The notes: generated by a model not told the origin, from the sequence alone. A stretch of 52,653 bases of DNA from Acidobacteriaceae bacterium (GCA_903642265.1 CAHJWN010000021.1:1-52653), one strand, 5' to 3'. Counted from the first letter of the stretch, positions 29,218 to 38,622 are shown. Numbers and translations are program-made.

Positions 29218-29925
29218 TTATTGCTTGGGCGCAGTTGCAGCAGGCTTGGGAGCAGCCGGTCTCGGGTTGGTGGCGCGAGGACGGCTCGCCGAGGGTGCGG
29301 ACGGGGGCGGAGGAGCGACGCCTGAGGCGACGTTGTAGGCATTGATGACTGCCTCGGTGACGTCGGTCTGCGGCACTGCCCAGAGTACCGGGCTGGCGCT
29401 TTGCTGGCCGCCGCTCACATCGAGCAGAAGCGTAAAGCCGTTATCCGCGACGTATTTACGCATGGTCACGTTGACCTTCTGCGCCAGCTTGCCGTAGGCC
29501 TCCTGCAGGTCGGCGTTGTAGGCGGCTGTGGCGTCTTCAGCATCCCGGTTCAGTTGCTTTTCTTTGGTATCGATGTTCTTCAGGCGCGACGCACGCTCTT
29601 CGTCGGTCAGGGTTGCAGGTGCGCTCTGGAGCTGCTTCTTGAGCGAATCGACCTCCTGCGCCAAACCGTCGATCTGGGTCTTCTTGGGCTCGTACTTCTT
29701 CTGCACATCCTGCACGGCCTTCTGGCCCTCGTTCGTGGCAAAGACGGACTGTTCGAACGCGATCAGCGCAATCTTTGCGGGAACAGCCTGCGGCTGAACC
29801 GGGGCAGGAGCAGCAGCAGGGGCGGTGGCGGGGGTAGCAGCGGGTGCAGTCTGGGCCTGGACGGAGACAGCGGCGGTGAACAAACCCGCGCCGAGCGCGG
29901 AGACAAGTGCGAGAGTGCGATTCAT
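29218..29925 (-). CDS. Skp/OmpH-family periplasmic chaperone
   Basis: The 235-residue exported protein has a signal peptide (1-24), a Pro/Ala-rich spacer, then a small beta strand region (KIALIAFEQSVF), two long coiled-coil helices (about 75-165) and a closing beta strand region. This is the order seen in Skp, which carries unfolded outer membrane proteins. A Pro/Ala-rich tail (about 205-235) is unusual. The common neighbours bamA and lpxD are not in view, so this may be a paralogue rather than the main Skp. Confidence 0.88.
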   Translation of the reverse strand: MNRTLALVSALGAGLFTAAVSVQAQTAPAATPATAPAAAPAPVQPQAVPAKIALIAFEQSVFATNEGQKAVQDVQKKYEPKKTQIDGLAQEVDSLKKQLQSAPATLTDEERASRLKNIDTKEKQLNRDAEDATAAYNADLQEAYGKLAQKVNVTMRKYVADNGFTLLLDVSGGQQSASPVLWAVPQTDVTEAVINAYNVASGVAPPPPSAPSASRPRATNPRPAAPKPAATAPKQ

Positions 29926-31253
29926 GCGGTTTGAAGCTCCTTAGTAATCAAAGAAACAAATTGGTGCGGGATGCAGAACGTGGAAGATCGAATGCCGAAC
30001 GCGTATTTATGTGGACCGAACGATGAAAGTTCTTTGAGGATCGAGGATGCCGGTTTGTTAGTAAAATTCAGCTCGTCCGGCTACGCGGTTCGCGCCTTGC
30101 CTTAGCCCTGATTGTCCTGCTGCACTCCACTCACCCGGGACAGCAGAACTTCGCTACCACGCCTTCAACCCCGGTGTGAGCCGCTCCGGCTCAACCGCCT
30201 GATCGGTCGACGAATCGTTCGAGCGAACGAAAAATCGAGTGAGGGCGAGAGGGCTGCCAGAACACTGCTGATTATAGAGTTCCATAGAAGAAGGGTCAAA
30301 CTCCAAGCATCCAGATTTCACGTTCGTTTCATCGATGCGGCTTGTTACGAACACGCTGACAGCCTACGGAAAACGGAAGATGGAGACTAAGCTTCCTCCG
30401 CTTTTTCAGCGACAGGCGTAATCGTTACCTTCCTTTATTGGACAAATTGCAACCCGTCCCTTTGGCCCTGCGATTGCATCATTTGAATTTGTCCGCGAAG
30501 CCCATCTTGCGAATGAAGTGCCCCCGACCAGGAAGAACTCGCGCCCATGTAGTCGCGGTTTACCGGAGAGGGAGAGGTTTCCAGACGATACGGAAGCCGT
30601 TTCAGGAGGCCGTGACAGGCCATTTGTACGATCCGGCAGCCAGCGGTAACTGGCAGAAGGCGTGAAGAGTGAGCGGAAGTGCTTGCGGATCCGCCCAGGT
30701 TCGAGTTGAGCGAGCGAGCGGCGACGGGTTGAACCGTGAACTTCATACTCCGCCGCAACCGTTGCAGACGATGCTTGCAACTGGTTCTTGCTAATTCCTC
30801 TCCGAATGCGTAGTATCAGCCTTGCGTTGAGAACTGGTGTGGGTGCCGATCTTCTCCAATCCTTCAAGCGAATAGCAGGCTGAACCGCCCGCGAGCTTGG
30901 ATCAAGGAATCGATCTTGAGTCTAAAACTTCTACTTGTAATTTGGTCCCCGCGATTGGGGCCTATGGAGTGACTTGCCGGTTCGCTTCGCTGATCCAAGT
31001 GGAAATGCAATAAAAATGCGGTTCGCTTTCGATGTGGACCGGGTGTGCGGGCAGCGTTCAAGGCAAGTGTGACTACGCCATGCCAGCAGCCAGTACAACG
31101 AAGATAGAGTGTTCCGAGCAAAACTTGAGACCGTTTCTTCCGACGCTAAAATCCCGCTTTGCTTTGCCAAACGCAGTTAATGCGGTGGCGGCCCTGCGGA
31201 TGGCGTGGGCTGCGAAGCGCTAAATCAGCACGTAGGTAACAGGAAGTGGAAGC
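29926..31253. other. 1.3-kb stretch without a convincing gene
   Basis: Open frames exist on both strands (longest 153 codons at 30406-30867, leftward), but none shows recognisable domains, biased codon use or a good ribosome site. The stretch seems lower in GC than its flanks. A 7-bp inverted repeat TGAGCCG-CTC-CGGCTCA sits at 30177-30193. I looked for and did not see motifs of RNase P RNA, tmRNA, SRP RNA or rRNA. It could be decayed coding DNA, a long regulatory region, or host to an unknown RNA. Confidence 0.5.
30177..30193. repeat. Short perfect palindrome
   Basis: TGAGCCG and CGGCTCA around a CTC centre. It stands alone in the gene-poor stretch. No T-run follows, so it is not an obvious terminator. 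Confidence 0.5.
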
Positions 31254-32432
31254 ATGACTTCAGATCAGAATGTGTCCGAGGTGCCTTCGCACCAGGATCA
31301 ACAACCGCCCCTTTCCGGTCACGGAGAGATGGGTCAGGACGCCGGGCAGAACGTTTTGCATGGCATGGGTCAATCGAAGAGCAGCCGGCGGCGCCGGCGC
31401 AAGCGGAAGGGCAAAGGCCCGGAAGGCGTCGTGATTAGCGGCTCTGCCAATGAAGGCGGCGAAGCGGGCGAGAGCGAGCCTGCCCAGGCCAGTCCGCAGG
31501 GTGGCGAATCCAGCCAGCCCCAGGCGCGGCCCCAGAGTTCGCAAGCGGCAGGTCAGCAGCAGAATGGCAGCGGTGCAGGCACCAAGCGCTGGAAGAAGAA
31601 GTTCCGCGAACGTGACCGGCAGCGGCCATCCGACAATCCTGGCAACCAGGCGAGCAGCAGTGGCGGCGGTCACAGCAGCAGTGGTCCAGGCAGCAATGGT
31701 CATCCAAACGGAGCCAGCAACGGTGGTGGACGCGATCGCGATACACACCAGTTCGGCAACAACGGATTCAAGCAGCGCAAGGGTGGCAGCAGCGGCGGTG
31801 GCGGAAAACAGCAGCGCGGACCCCGCAGTTTTGTCGGTCCGATGGACCACAGCTATCGTGCGGTGAACGGCAATTTCGCCGAGACGCCTCCCTCGACCAT
31901 TGAGCCCCACGGGAATTACGGCAGCCGCAATGGCGGTGGGCATGGCCGCGGTGGCGGTGGCGGCTATCACAGCGATTCGCAGCCAATCGACTACTCGCAG
32001 GGACGGTCTGTTCCAATTCCCGAGGATGCGCAGACCAAGATCGTCTTCTTCATCGACGATCTCTTCTTCGTTGCGAAGATCCAGGAGACGGCGCGTAAAC
32101 TGGGCGTAAAGGTTGAGTTCATAAAGAACGATAAGGAATCGATTGCCAAGCTGACGGGTGTCGAAGAGGCGGACCGGCCAGGACTGATCGTATTCGACCT
32201 GAACAATGCGAACGCAAAGCCGATGACCCTGATTCCAAAGCTGAAGACAAAATTCAAGAAGAGTACGTCGATCGTTGGCTTCCTGTCGCATCTGCAAGGC
32301 GACTTGAAGGCAAAAGCGGTCGAAGCGGGATGCGACTCGGTGATGCCGCGGGCGGCGTTCAGCCAAAACCTGCCGAACCTGCTTCGCCGGTACGGAATTG
32401 TTGAAGAGGAAGAAGCCAACTTCAACATGTAA
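31254..32432 (+). CDS. Disordered basic protein with C-terminal receiver-like domain
   Basis: The 392-residue protein has two parts. Residues 1-260 are low complexity, rich in Gly, Ser, Asn and Gln, with a basic cluster SSRRRRRKRKGKG (43-55) and RG/GG-rich runs (about 220-240) like those of RNA-binding disordered proteins. Residues 262-392 fold like a response-regulator receiver: the acidic pair in VFFIDDLFFVAK, an Asp in LIVFDLNNAN, a Ser in GFLSHLQ, and VMPRAAF, where Arg takes the usual Lys place. Phosphorylation is therefore doubtful. AGGAAG precedes the ATG. It is monocistronic with a terminator. RNA or DNA binding is inference. Confidence 0.85.
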   Translation: MTSDQNVSEVPSHQDQQPPLSGHGEMGQDAGQNVLHGMGQSKSSRRRRRKRKGKGPEGVVISGSANEGGEAGESEPAQASPQGGESSQPQARPQSSQAAGQQQNGSGAGTKRWKKKFRERDRQRPSDNPGNQASSSGGGHSSSGPGSNGHPNGASNGGGRDRDTHQFGNNGFKQRKGGSSGGGGKQQRGPRSFVGPMDHSYRAVNGNFAETPPSTIEPHGNYGSRNGGGHGRGGGGGYHSDSQPIDYSQGRSVPIPEDAQTKIVFFIDDLFFVAKIQETARKLGVKVEFIKNDKESIAKLTGVEEADRPGLIVFDLNNANAKPMTLIPKLKTKFKKSTSIVGFLSHLQGDLKAKAVEAGCDSVMPRAAFSQNLPNLLRRYGIVEEEEANFNM

Positions 32433-32450
32433 CGTTTGAGTGAACGAATG

Positions 32451-32481
32451 AAAGCCCGGAGAGCGATCTCCGGGCTTTTCT
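32451..32481. terminator. Shared terminator hairpin
   Basis: A 12-bp stem AAAGCCCGGAGA with a GCGA loop, followed by TTTT on the plus strand and an A/T-containing arm on the minus strand. It lies between the convergent receiver-protein and HIT genes and could serve both. Confidence 0.9.
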
Positions 32482-32492
32482 GCTTGCCTGCT

Positions 32493-32846
32493 CTAGCCGG
32501 GAGGCCAGGTCATGTGGCGTCCACCAAGAAGATGCAGGTGGAGATGATGAACGCTCTGGCCACTATCGGCACCGGTGTTGATGACGATACGGTAGCCGTT
32601 CTTCAGACTATGGGTACGAGCCAATTCTGTCGTAACGGCCATCAAGTGACCGAGCAGAGGCGTATCTTCCGTCACAGCATCCGAGAGTGAACTGACATGC
32701 TGCTTCGGGATGATGAGCAGGTGCGTGGGCGCCTGGGGGTTAACGTCGGCGAAGGCAAGGCTCTGGTCATCATCGTGAAGCCGCTTCACTGGGATCGTAC
32801 CCGCAACCATCTTGCAGAATAAGCAGTCTGGATCGTGTGAGGCCAT
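32493..32846 (-). CDS. HIT-family (HINT-type) nucleotide hydrolase
   Basis: The 117-residue cytoplasmic protein of the histidine triad superfamily typically cleaves adenosine phosphoramidates or AMP-lysine. It has CLFCKMVAGTIP near the start, an HLLIIPKQHV strand and the triad HHLHLHLLGG close to the end. The length and order fit HINT rather than GalT. It is just downstream of the M48 protease on the same strand, 22 bases apart, and may share its transcript. Confidence 0.95.
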   Translation of the reverse strand: MASHDPDCLFCKMVAGTIPVKRLHDDDQSLAFADVNPQAPTHLLIIPKQHVSSLSDAVTEDTPLLGHLMAVTTELARTHSLKNGYRIVINTGADSGQSVHHLHLHLLGGRHMTWPPG

Positions 32847-32868
32847 GGGTCGATCTTACCTCCGCGGA

Positions 32869-34194
32869 CTACTTCGTGAAGTACTTAGGATGCTGGCCGG
32901 GTGCCCACGGATTGTAGGTTGCGGCAAAAGCGGCACGGCTCGAGATGGATGGGTGGCTGAAGGTCCAGAACTCAACAAAGGGGCTGGGGTTGGGATCGAC
33001 AAGCGACTGCTCGCCCAGCACCTGGAAGGCTTGCTTCGCGGTCGCCTGCGGGTCGGCAACGATCCCATGGATGGCCTCCTGGCCGTAGACGTCAGCCGCA
33101 TGTTCTTGCGATCGACTGAAGCCGTTGCTGATGGGTTCAGAGAGAAATGAAAGCACCGACAGCACAAGCATGATGACGACGAAGGCAGCCCAGTTGTGCT
33201 GCTCCGAGATGCCCCACCCTGCGCCGAAGTGTCGTAGCAACCATTGGACCGAGTTGAACCCAATCCAGAAAAGGACGAGGAGCAGAACACCGGCGAACGC
33301 GAGCCCTTTGTAGATGTGGTTCAGGACATAGTGGCCCATCTCATGGCCGAAGATGAAGCTGATTTCGTCGGGCGTGGCCTTGGCGACGGATGTATCCCAG
33401 ACGACGACTCGCTTCGAAGCTCCGATACCGGTCACATAGGCGTTGAGGCCGGTGACTTTCTCGCTTGCCTTCATGAGGAACATGCGGGCTGGCGGAATGG
33501 AGATGCCACCGCGGGCGACCACCTGTTCCAGACGTTCGACAAGTGCGGGATTCGATTGCTGAAGGGGTTCGAAGTGGTTGAAGAGCGGGTCGATAAAGAT
33601 GGGCGAGACGAAGATGCCAAAGATGGTGACGACCATGGCGGGGATCCAGACCCAGAACCACCAGCGGTTTGGAGATTTACCGATGACGAAAAACAGCAGC
33701 ATGAAAAACAGGCCGCCGAACAGATACGTGAGCAGGAAAGACTTTCCCTGATCGGCAAACCAACTGCCCCAATGCTGGACCGATTGACCATAGACAACCG
33801 AGACGTGGTGACCGTACATCTCGAGCGGCAGCGAAAGCAGCGAGGTTATTGCAAGGAAGAGCAGGAAAAAGCTAAAGCCCTGCGCCCACTTGTTGCTTCC
33901 GATGCGAATGGCGACACGCCGCATCCATGCAGCTGTGCCAAAGGCAAGAAGCAGTAGAAGTTGCAGGATCCCCCAGGCGGTACCTACAAAGTTGAGGATG
34001 ACGCGTTTGCGAGTGTACTCGATCGCGGTCTTCAGCTTGTCTGGCGGCAGGGAGTAAGCCGCGTGGTTCTGGGTGGATTGATGACTTGCCGTAGTTTCAG
34101 CGGACGCCTGGGCGCTGGCACAGGGCGTGCAACAGATGGCGGCTCCACAAATAAGGAGCAGGGAGAGAAGTAGACCAAGTCTCATTGGCGACAA
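32869..34194 (-). CDS. M48 membrane metallopeptidase (Ste24/CAAX protease type)
   Basis: The 441-residue integral membrane zinc protease has a signal-like N-terminal segment followed by several membrane helices. The zinc motif HEMGH is in FIFGHEMGHYVLNH, and a later Glu in SRSQEHAADVYG is the third ligand. The closest family is Ste24, which in eukaryotes trims prenylated proteins; bacterial members probably handle membrane protein quality control. It is divergent from the exported TldD-like gene, with a shared promoter gap (34195-34381). Confidence 0.94.
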   Translation of the reverse strand: MSPMRLGLLLSLLLICGAAICCTPCASAQASAETTASHQSTQNHAAYSLPPDKLKTAIEYTRKRVILNFVGTAWGILQLLLLLAFGTAAWMRRVAIRIGSNKWAQGFSFFLLFLAITSLLSLPLEMYGHHVSVVYGQSVQHWGSWFADQGKSFLLTYLFGGLFFMLLFFVIGKSPNRWWFWVWIPAMVVTIFGIFVSPIFIDPLFNHFEPLQQSNPALVERLEQVVARGGISIPPARMFLMKASEKVTGLNAYVTGIGASKRVVVWDTSVAKATPDEISFIFGHEMGHYVLNHIYKGLAFAGVLLLVLFWIGFNSVQWLLRHFGAGWGISEQHNWAAFVVIMLVLSVLSFLSEPISNGFSRSQEHAADVYGQEAIHGIVADPQATAKQAFQVLGEQSLVDPNPSPFVEFWTFSHPSISSRAAFAATYNPWAPGQHPKYFTK

Positions 34195-34381
34195 TTACCT
34201 CAAAAGCGAGTCCAACCCAAGATACGATGCGGTCGATGTATTTGCTGCGATCACGTGCCTTTTATGCGATGTCGGTTCGCACGAATGGCACATGGCTGGC
34301 GAGATGGGTAATTGGATACACTCGCTAAGTACGCAGGTTTGGCGCATCGATCTGGCACATTCGCTCGGCTCGGAGTCTTCT

Positions 34382-36160
34382 TTGAATAAGCAGCATTGGT
34401 TGGCAGCAGGCATCACCTTTACCTTCGCACTCAGCGCATTTCGGACGGCTTTCGCGGCGGAAGTAAAGCCAGCGGCAATAAAGGTCTCCGCAACGACGGC
34501 ATCTCCCGTGTTGATCCAGGCTATGGAGACGGAGTTGAAGCGGGCCATGGCATCGTTGGGCAACAAAGGCGATGATGCAGCGCCGGACAAGGCTGCTCCC
34601 AAGCCTTATTTCCTCAGCTATGCGGTTTCGGATGCGACGGGTCTTTCGATCTCCGCACAATATGGAGCGATTACCAGCTCGACGGGAAGCCATCGCAGAA
34701 ATGCCGATGTACAGGTGCGGCTTGGCAGTCCGGCACAGGACAACACGCACGGCGATCATCGCAATTCCGCACTGACGACCATGGCGCTGCCGCTGACCGA
34801 CGATCCCGCAGCGCTGGCAAGGAGCCTCTGGTTTGCGACGGACCGCGGGTATGCCAAGGCGCTTGACAGCTATTTGAAGGTGAAGACGGAGCAGCAGGTG
34901 CGCGCCAAGGAAGAGGACGCTTCGGCGGACTTCTCTGCTGAGCATGCCAGCCAGGACCTGTTGCCGCCATCGCCCGCGCTGGTGGTAGATCGCGCAGCGT
35001 GGGAGCAGAGGCTGCGTGAACTATCCGCGTTATTCAAGCAATATCCCGACATTTACTACAACACGGTAGGGCTGCAGGCTTCGTCCGAGACGGATTACTT
35101 TGTGTCATCAGAGGGCGCGCGGGTGGATACGCCGAGCCACGTGGCAAGGCTGGTGATCGTTGCGAGGACGCGGGCCGCCGATGGTATGGACCTGTTTCGC
35201 ATCGAGACGTTCGAGGCAGATGCGACCGGCAACTTGCCTGATCAGAAGACATTGCTGGCGAAGACAGTTGCAATGGCAAAGAACCTTCAGGAGCTGCGAA
35301 ACGCTCCGATAACGGAACCCTTCAACGGGCCGGCGATCTTGAGCGGACGGGCGGCGGCGGTGTTCTTTCACGAGGTACTAGGCCACCGGCTTGAGGGACA
35401 GCGCCAACGTGGCGATGAGGAAGGTCAGACATTTACGAAGCTTCTGGGCAAGCCGATCCTGCCAAGCTTTCTTTCCGTAGCCGACGATCCGACACTGATT
35501 GATTTTGAGGGCAAGCCGCTAAGCGGGCACTACAGCTTCGACGACGAAGGCCAACCGGCAAGGCGAGTAGACCTGATTAAGGACGGCGTGCTCGAGACGT
35601 TTCTGATGTCACGGCAGCCGATTGCAAGCTTCTCGACCTCGAATGGACATGGACGCTCGGAGACGGGGCACATGCCAACGGGACGACAGGGAAACCTGAT
35701 CGTGACGTCATCAAAGACAGTTAGCGATGCAGAACTGCGCGCGATGCTGATCGCCGAGGCGAAGAAGCAGAACAAGGCATACGGGCTGTACTTCGAGGAC
35801 ATCTCGTCAGGGTTCGCAGTAACGACGCGGCGATCGCCCCAGGCATTCCAGGTCATTCCGCTCGTGGTCTACCGCGTGTTTGTCGACGGGCGTCCGGATG
35901 AACTGGTGCGCGGCGTGAGTATTGTGGGAACACCGCAGGCGGCGTTGAATCGCATTGTCGCGACGGACAACAAGCAGGACATCTTCAATGGCATCTGCGG
36001 AGCGGAGTCGGGACAGATTCCGGTGAGCGCGGTGGCACCAGCAATGCTGGTCTCCGAGATTGAGACACAGCGGCAATCGCAGGGGACGGCAAGACCGCCG
36101 ATCATTCCACCGCCTACCCCGGATGCGGGAATGGCAAGCTTGGCTAAGGGAGTGAATTAG
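34382..36160 (+). CDS. Exported TldD-like metalloprotease with complete metal site
   Basis: The 592-residue protein belongs to the TldD/PmbA family. The metal motif HEVLGHRLE gives His330, Glu331, His335 and Glu338, and Cys539 in GICGAESGQIPVS matches the third zinc ligand known from E. coli TldD. TTG at 34382 is chosen: GGAG lies about 7 bases before it, and the residues that follow (LAAGITFTFALSAF) make a clean signal peptide with cleavage after AFAA. ATG codons further upstream would bury that signal. Canonical TldD is cytosolic and about 480 residues. The next gene overlaps by one base, so the two are made together. Confidence 0.88.
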   Translation: MNKQHWLAAGITFTFALSAFRTAFAAEVKPAAIKVSATTASPVLIQAMETELKRAMASLGNKGDDAAPDKAAPKPYFLSYAVSDATGLSISAQYGAITSSTGSHRRNADVQVRLGSPAQDNTHGDHRNSALTTMALPLTDDPAALARSLWFATDRGYAKALDSYLKVKTEQQVRAKEEDASADFSAEHASQDLLPPSPALVVDRAAWEQRLRELSALFKQYPDIYYNTVGLQASSETDYFVSSEGARVDTPSHVARLVIVARTRAADGMDLFRIETFEADATGNLPDQKTLLAKTVAMAKNLQELRNAPITEPFNGPAILSGRAAAVFFHEVLGHRLEGQRQRGDEEGQTFTKLLGKPILPSFLSVADDPTLIDFEGKPLSGHYSFDDEGQPARRVDLIKDGVLETFLMSRQPIASFSTSNGHGRSETGHMPTGRQGNLIVTSSKTVSDAELRAMLIAEAKKQNKAYGLYFEDISSGFAVTTRRSPQAFQVIPLVVYRVFVDGRPDELVRGVSIVGTPQAALNRIVATDNKQDIFNGICGAESGQIPVSAVAPAMLVSEIETQRQSQGTARPPIIPPPTPDAGMASLAKGVN

Positions 36161-37833
36161 TGAACAGGCTCCCGAATCGCCCACAAGCTAACCTGCTCTT
36201 CAGGGCTTCCATTTGCACCGCAGCGCTGGCTATGACGTTTGCGGCGACCAGTGTTGCGCGAGCCGAGGCGGCTGATCCAATGCTTGACGCGATGAAAGCG
36301 GAACTGCAGCGGGAGCAGCAATTGCTGCTGCTGCCTGGGATGCAGCGGCCTTACTTCATCGAGTACCGCATGGATGAATTGGTTAATTACGAGGCCGTTG
36401 CCAACTATGGCGCGCTGACCCGCGAGGAACAGAATCATCAACGGATCGTGCGGGTGACGGTGCGCATCGGCGACTTCGCGGCAGACAGCTCGAGCAGCCG
36501 TGGTGATGGCAATGTTCAGCTTGCGCCTGAAGACAATGATCCGGCAGCGTTGCGGTATGCGCTTTGGACTGCGACGGACGAGGCCTATAAGGTCGCATTG
36601 CGGGCGTATGCAACGAAGCAGGCTAATTTGAAGCGCTTTGAATCGGGTGCGACGGCGGATGATTTTTCTCCAGCGAAGCCCGTGACGAAGATTGAGCCGA
36701 CGGTCTCCCTCGATCTCGACCGCGAGGAATGGAAGCACCGGATCATTGAAGCGAGTGGGCTTTATGCAAGTGATCCATTGGTGAAGAAGGATGAAGCGAA
36801 CGTTCAGTACTCGACCGCAAGCGTGCGCGGGATTGCTGTGAATCGCTACCTGATCAACACCGAGGGCACGGTAGTCCGGCATGGATACACGGGCTATAGC
36901 GCGAGCGTCAGCGTCGGCGGGCAGGCAGAGGACGGCATGCGACTGGGTCGAGACAATGGCAGCACCGCAGTGCTGGCGAAAGACCTGGAATCTGCTGTGG
37001 CGTTTCACAAGCGAATGATTGACGATCTGCGCTCGTACGAAGAGCTTCGCAAGGCGCCTATCGTGGATGCGGACGATTATCATGGCGCGGTGCTCTTCAG
37101 CGGGGATGCTTCCGCGGACGTGATGAGCAAGCTGTTCCTGCCGAACATTGAGGCGGACCGGCCAGATGTAGGCACCACGGCAAGGACGCAGGGTGCGTAT
37201 ACCTCGAGCCTGCGTGCGCGGGTGCTGCCAGACTTCATGAGCGTGAAGGACAATCCGCTGATGAAGAGCTTTGACGGCCATACGCTGACAGGATCGTATG
37301 ACGTGGATGACGAGGGCGTTCCGGCGGAATCGATCGACGTGGTGCTCTCAGGCAAGCTGCTGAACTACGCAATCGGGCGTGAGCCGGTCAAGGATTTTCC
37401 GGATTCGAATGGACATGGCCGCGCAGGGCTTGGGCAGCCCGCGCACTCGCGATCGGCGGTGGCAATCTTCAAATCCAGCGAGCCGCTGAGCGATGCAGCG
37501 ATGAAAGCAAAGCTGAGTGAGCTGGCGAAGAAGCAGGGCTCCGACGCCTATGTCGTCGAGACCCTCAGTGGTGAGTTGGTGCCACGGCTGCTGTATCGCG
37601 TGCACGCCGATGGCACGCGGGAGCTGGTGCGCGGTGCATCGTTTGATGAACTCGATCTACGAAGCCTGCGCAGTGACATCGTTGCGGCGGGCGACCATGC
37701 TTATTTGTCCAACACGATTGCGCCAATCCCGCAGACGGTCATTGCGCCGAGCCTTCTGTTTGGAGACATCGCAGTGAAGCGGGCGACGGAAGAACAGCAG
37801 AAGCTGCCTTACTATGCGCCGCCTGCAGAATAG
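36160..37833 (+). CDS. Exported TldE/PmbA-like partner lacking the metal site
   Basis: The 557-residue paralogue of the preceding gene starts at GTG 36160 within TAGTG, overlapping the upstream stop by one base. It has a signal peptide (about 1-36) and the same fold segments, such as PFDMSVKD-type DFMSVKDNPLMKSF and GSYDVDDEGVPA. The HExxxH motif is replaced by YHGAVLFSGDASADV and the late Cys is absent, so it cannot bind zinc like its partner. In E. coli TldD and TldE form one protease in which only TldD is catalytic. The same division is inferred here, outside the cytoplasm. Confidence 0.87.
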   Translation: MNRLPNRPQANLLFRASICTAALAMTFAATSVARAEAADPMLDAMKAELQREQQLLLLPGMQRPYFIEYRMDELVNYEAVANYGALTREEQNHQRIVRVTVRIGDFAADSSSSRGDGNVQLAPEDNDPAALRYALWTATDEAYKVALRAYATKQANLKRFESGATADDFSPAKPVTKIEPTVSLDLDREEWKHRIIEASGLYASDPLVKKDEANVQYSTASVRGIAVNRYLINTEGTVVRHGYTGYSASVSVGGQAEDGMRLGRDNGSTAVLAKDLESAVAFHKRMIDDLRSYEELRKAPIVDADDYHGAVLFSGDASADVMSKLFLPNIEADRPDVGTTARTQGAYTSSLRARVLPDFMSVKDNPLMKSFDGHTLTGSYDVDDEGVPAESIDVVLSGKLLNYAIGREPVKDFPDSNGHGRAGLGQPAHSRSAVAIFKSSEPLSDAAMKAKLSELAKKQGSDAYVVETLSGELVPRLLYRVHADGTRELVRGASFDELDLRSLRSDIVAAGDHAYLSNTIAPIPQTVIAPSLLFGDIAVKRATEEQQKLPYYAPPAE

Positions 37834-37836
37834 CCG

Positions 37837-38622
37837 CTAGTCAGTACGGGTGATGTACGGATCGGCATCGGGGATGTGGATGCTGTCGGCAATCTCCGTA
37901 GCGTTCGACTTGTCGGCAAATTTCGGATTGATGCGGACCCAGTAGCCGGTAGGCCCTTGAAACTCGATCACCTTCGCAGCGGTGTAGCGGCGCAGCAGGT
38001 CGTTCTTAAGTTGAAGTGCATCTTCCGGGTTGTAAAAGGCGCCGATCTGGACGCACCACCTTCCACCTGGAATGCTGGTGGGCGATGGTGGCGGTGTGAC
38101 AGCCTCGATGCGCACCTTTGTGACCCCCGCGCGATAGACACCGGTGGCTTTAGCGGCGGCGAGCGAGAGATCGATGATGCGGCCGCGAACGAAGGGGCCG
38201 CGATCGGTGATGCGAACAATGACCGACTGATCGTTGGCCAGGTTGGTGACGCGGACAACGCTGCCGAGCGGGAGGGTGAGGTTGGCGGCGGTCATTGCGT
38301 TCTGGTCGTAGACCGTGCCGTCTGCACCTTTGCGGCCTGCGTAGGGCGGCCCATACCAGCTTGCCAGACCTACTTCGGTGACCGTGGGTTTGCCCGGAAG
38401 TTCCGAGGGTGTCGTCTGAGCAGCCGGCGACGATTGCCGTACAACGGGCGCAGTGCTTGAAGCGCGGGCGGGAGGCCGGCGAGGCTGGTCTTCGTCAGTG
38501 AGGTCAGGTGGCGGTGGTTGATAGGCACGGGTGTTTTGCTTATGACACCCGGTTGCAAAGGAGGCGCAAACCAGCATCGCGATTGCAGGCATCTGCAGAC
38601 GGCGAATGAGCGGATGTGGCAT
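37837..38622 (-). CDS. rlpA: RlpA-like lipoprotein with SPOR domain, catalytic His replaced
   Basis: The 261-residue protein has a lipoprotein signal with CASFATGC (Cys at about 26). A Pro/Arg-rich linker, a double-psi beta-barrel (about 85-165: GLASWYGPPYAGRKGADG, then RITDRGPFVRGRIIDLS) and a C-terminal SPOR domain (about 185-250: WCVQIGAFYNPEDALQLKN) follow. RlpA of Pseudomonas cleaves naked glycan at septa. The His shown there to be needed (in TAAH) is Asn114 here (MTAANLTLPLG), while the Asp in TDRGP is kept. It may therefore bind rather than cut. It overlaps the upstream small gene by one base (TAATG). Confidence 0.9.
   Translation of the reverse strand: MPHPLIRRLQMPAIAMLVCASFATGCHKQNTRAYQPPPPDLTDEDQPRRPPARASSTAPVVRQSSPAAQTTPSELPGKPTVTEVGLASWYGPPYAGRKGADGTVYDQNAMTAANLTLPLGSVVRVTNLANDQSVIVRITDRGPFVRGRIIDLSLAAAKATGVYRAGVTKVRIEAVTPPPSPTSIPGGRWCVQIGAFYNPEDALQLKNDLLRRYTAAKVIEFQGPTGYWVRINPKFADKSNATEIADSIHIPDADPYITRTD

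Noticed and set aside
30406..30867. Leftward open frame of 153 codons in the gene-poor stretch
   Set aside because: It has no domain, poor ribosome site and overlapping frames of similar length on both strands. It is kept only as a possibility.
34127..34381. Upstream extension of the TldD-like frame
   Set aside because: It overlaps the M48 gene start in part, lacks a ribosome site, and would place the signal peptide about 85 residues in.
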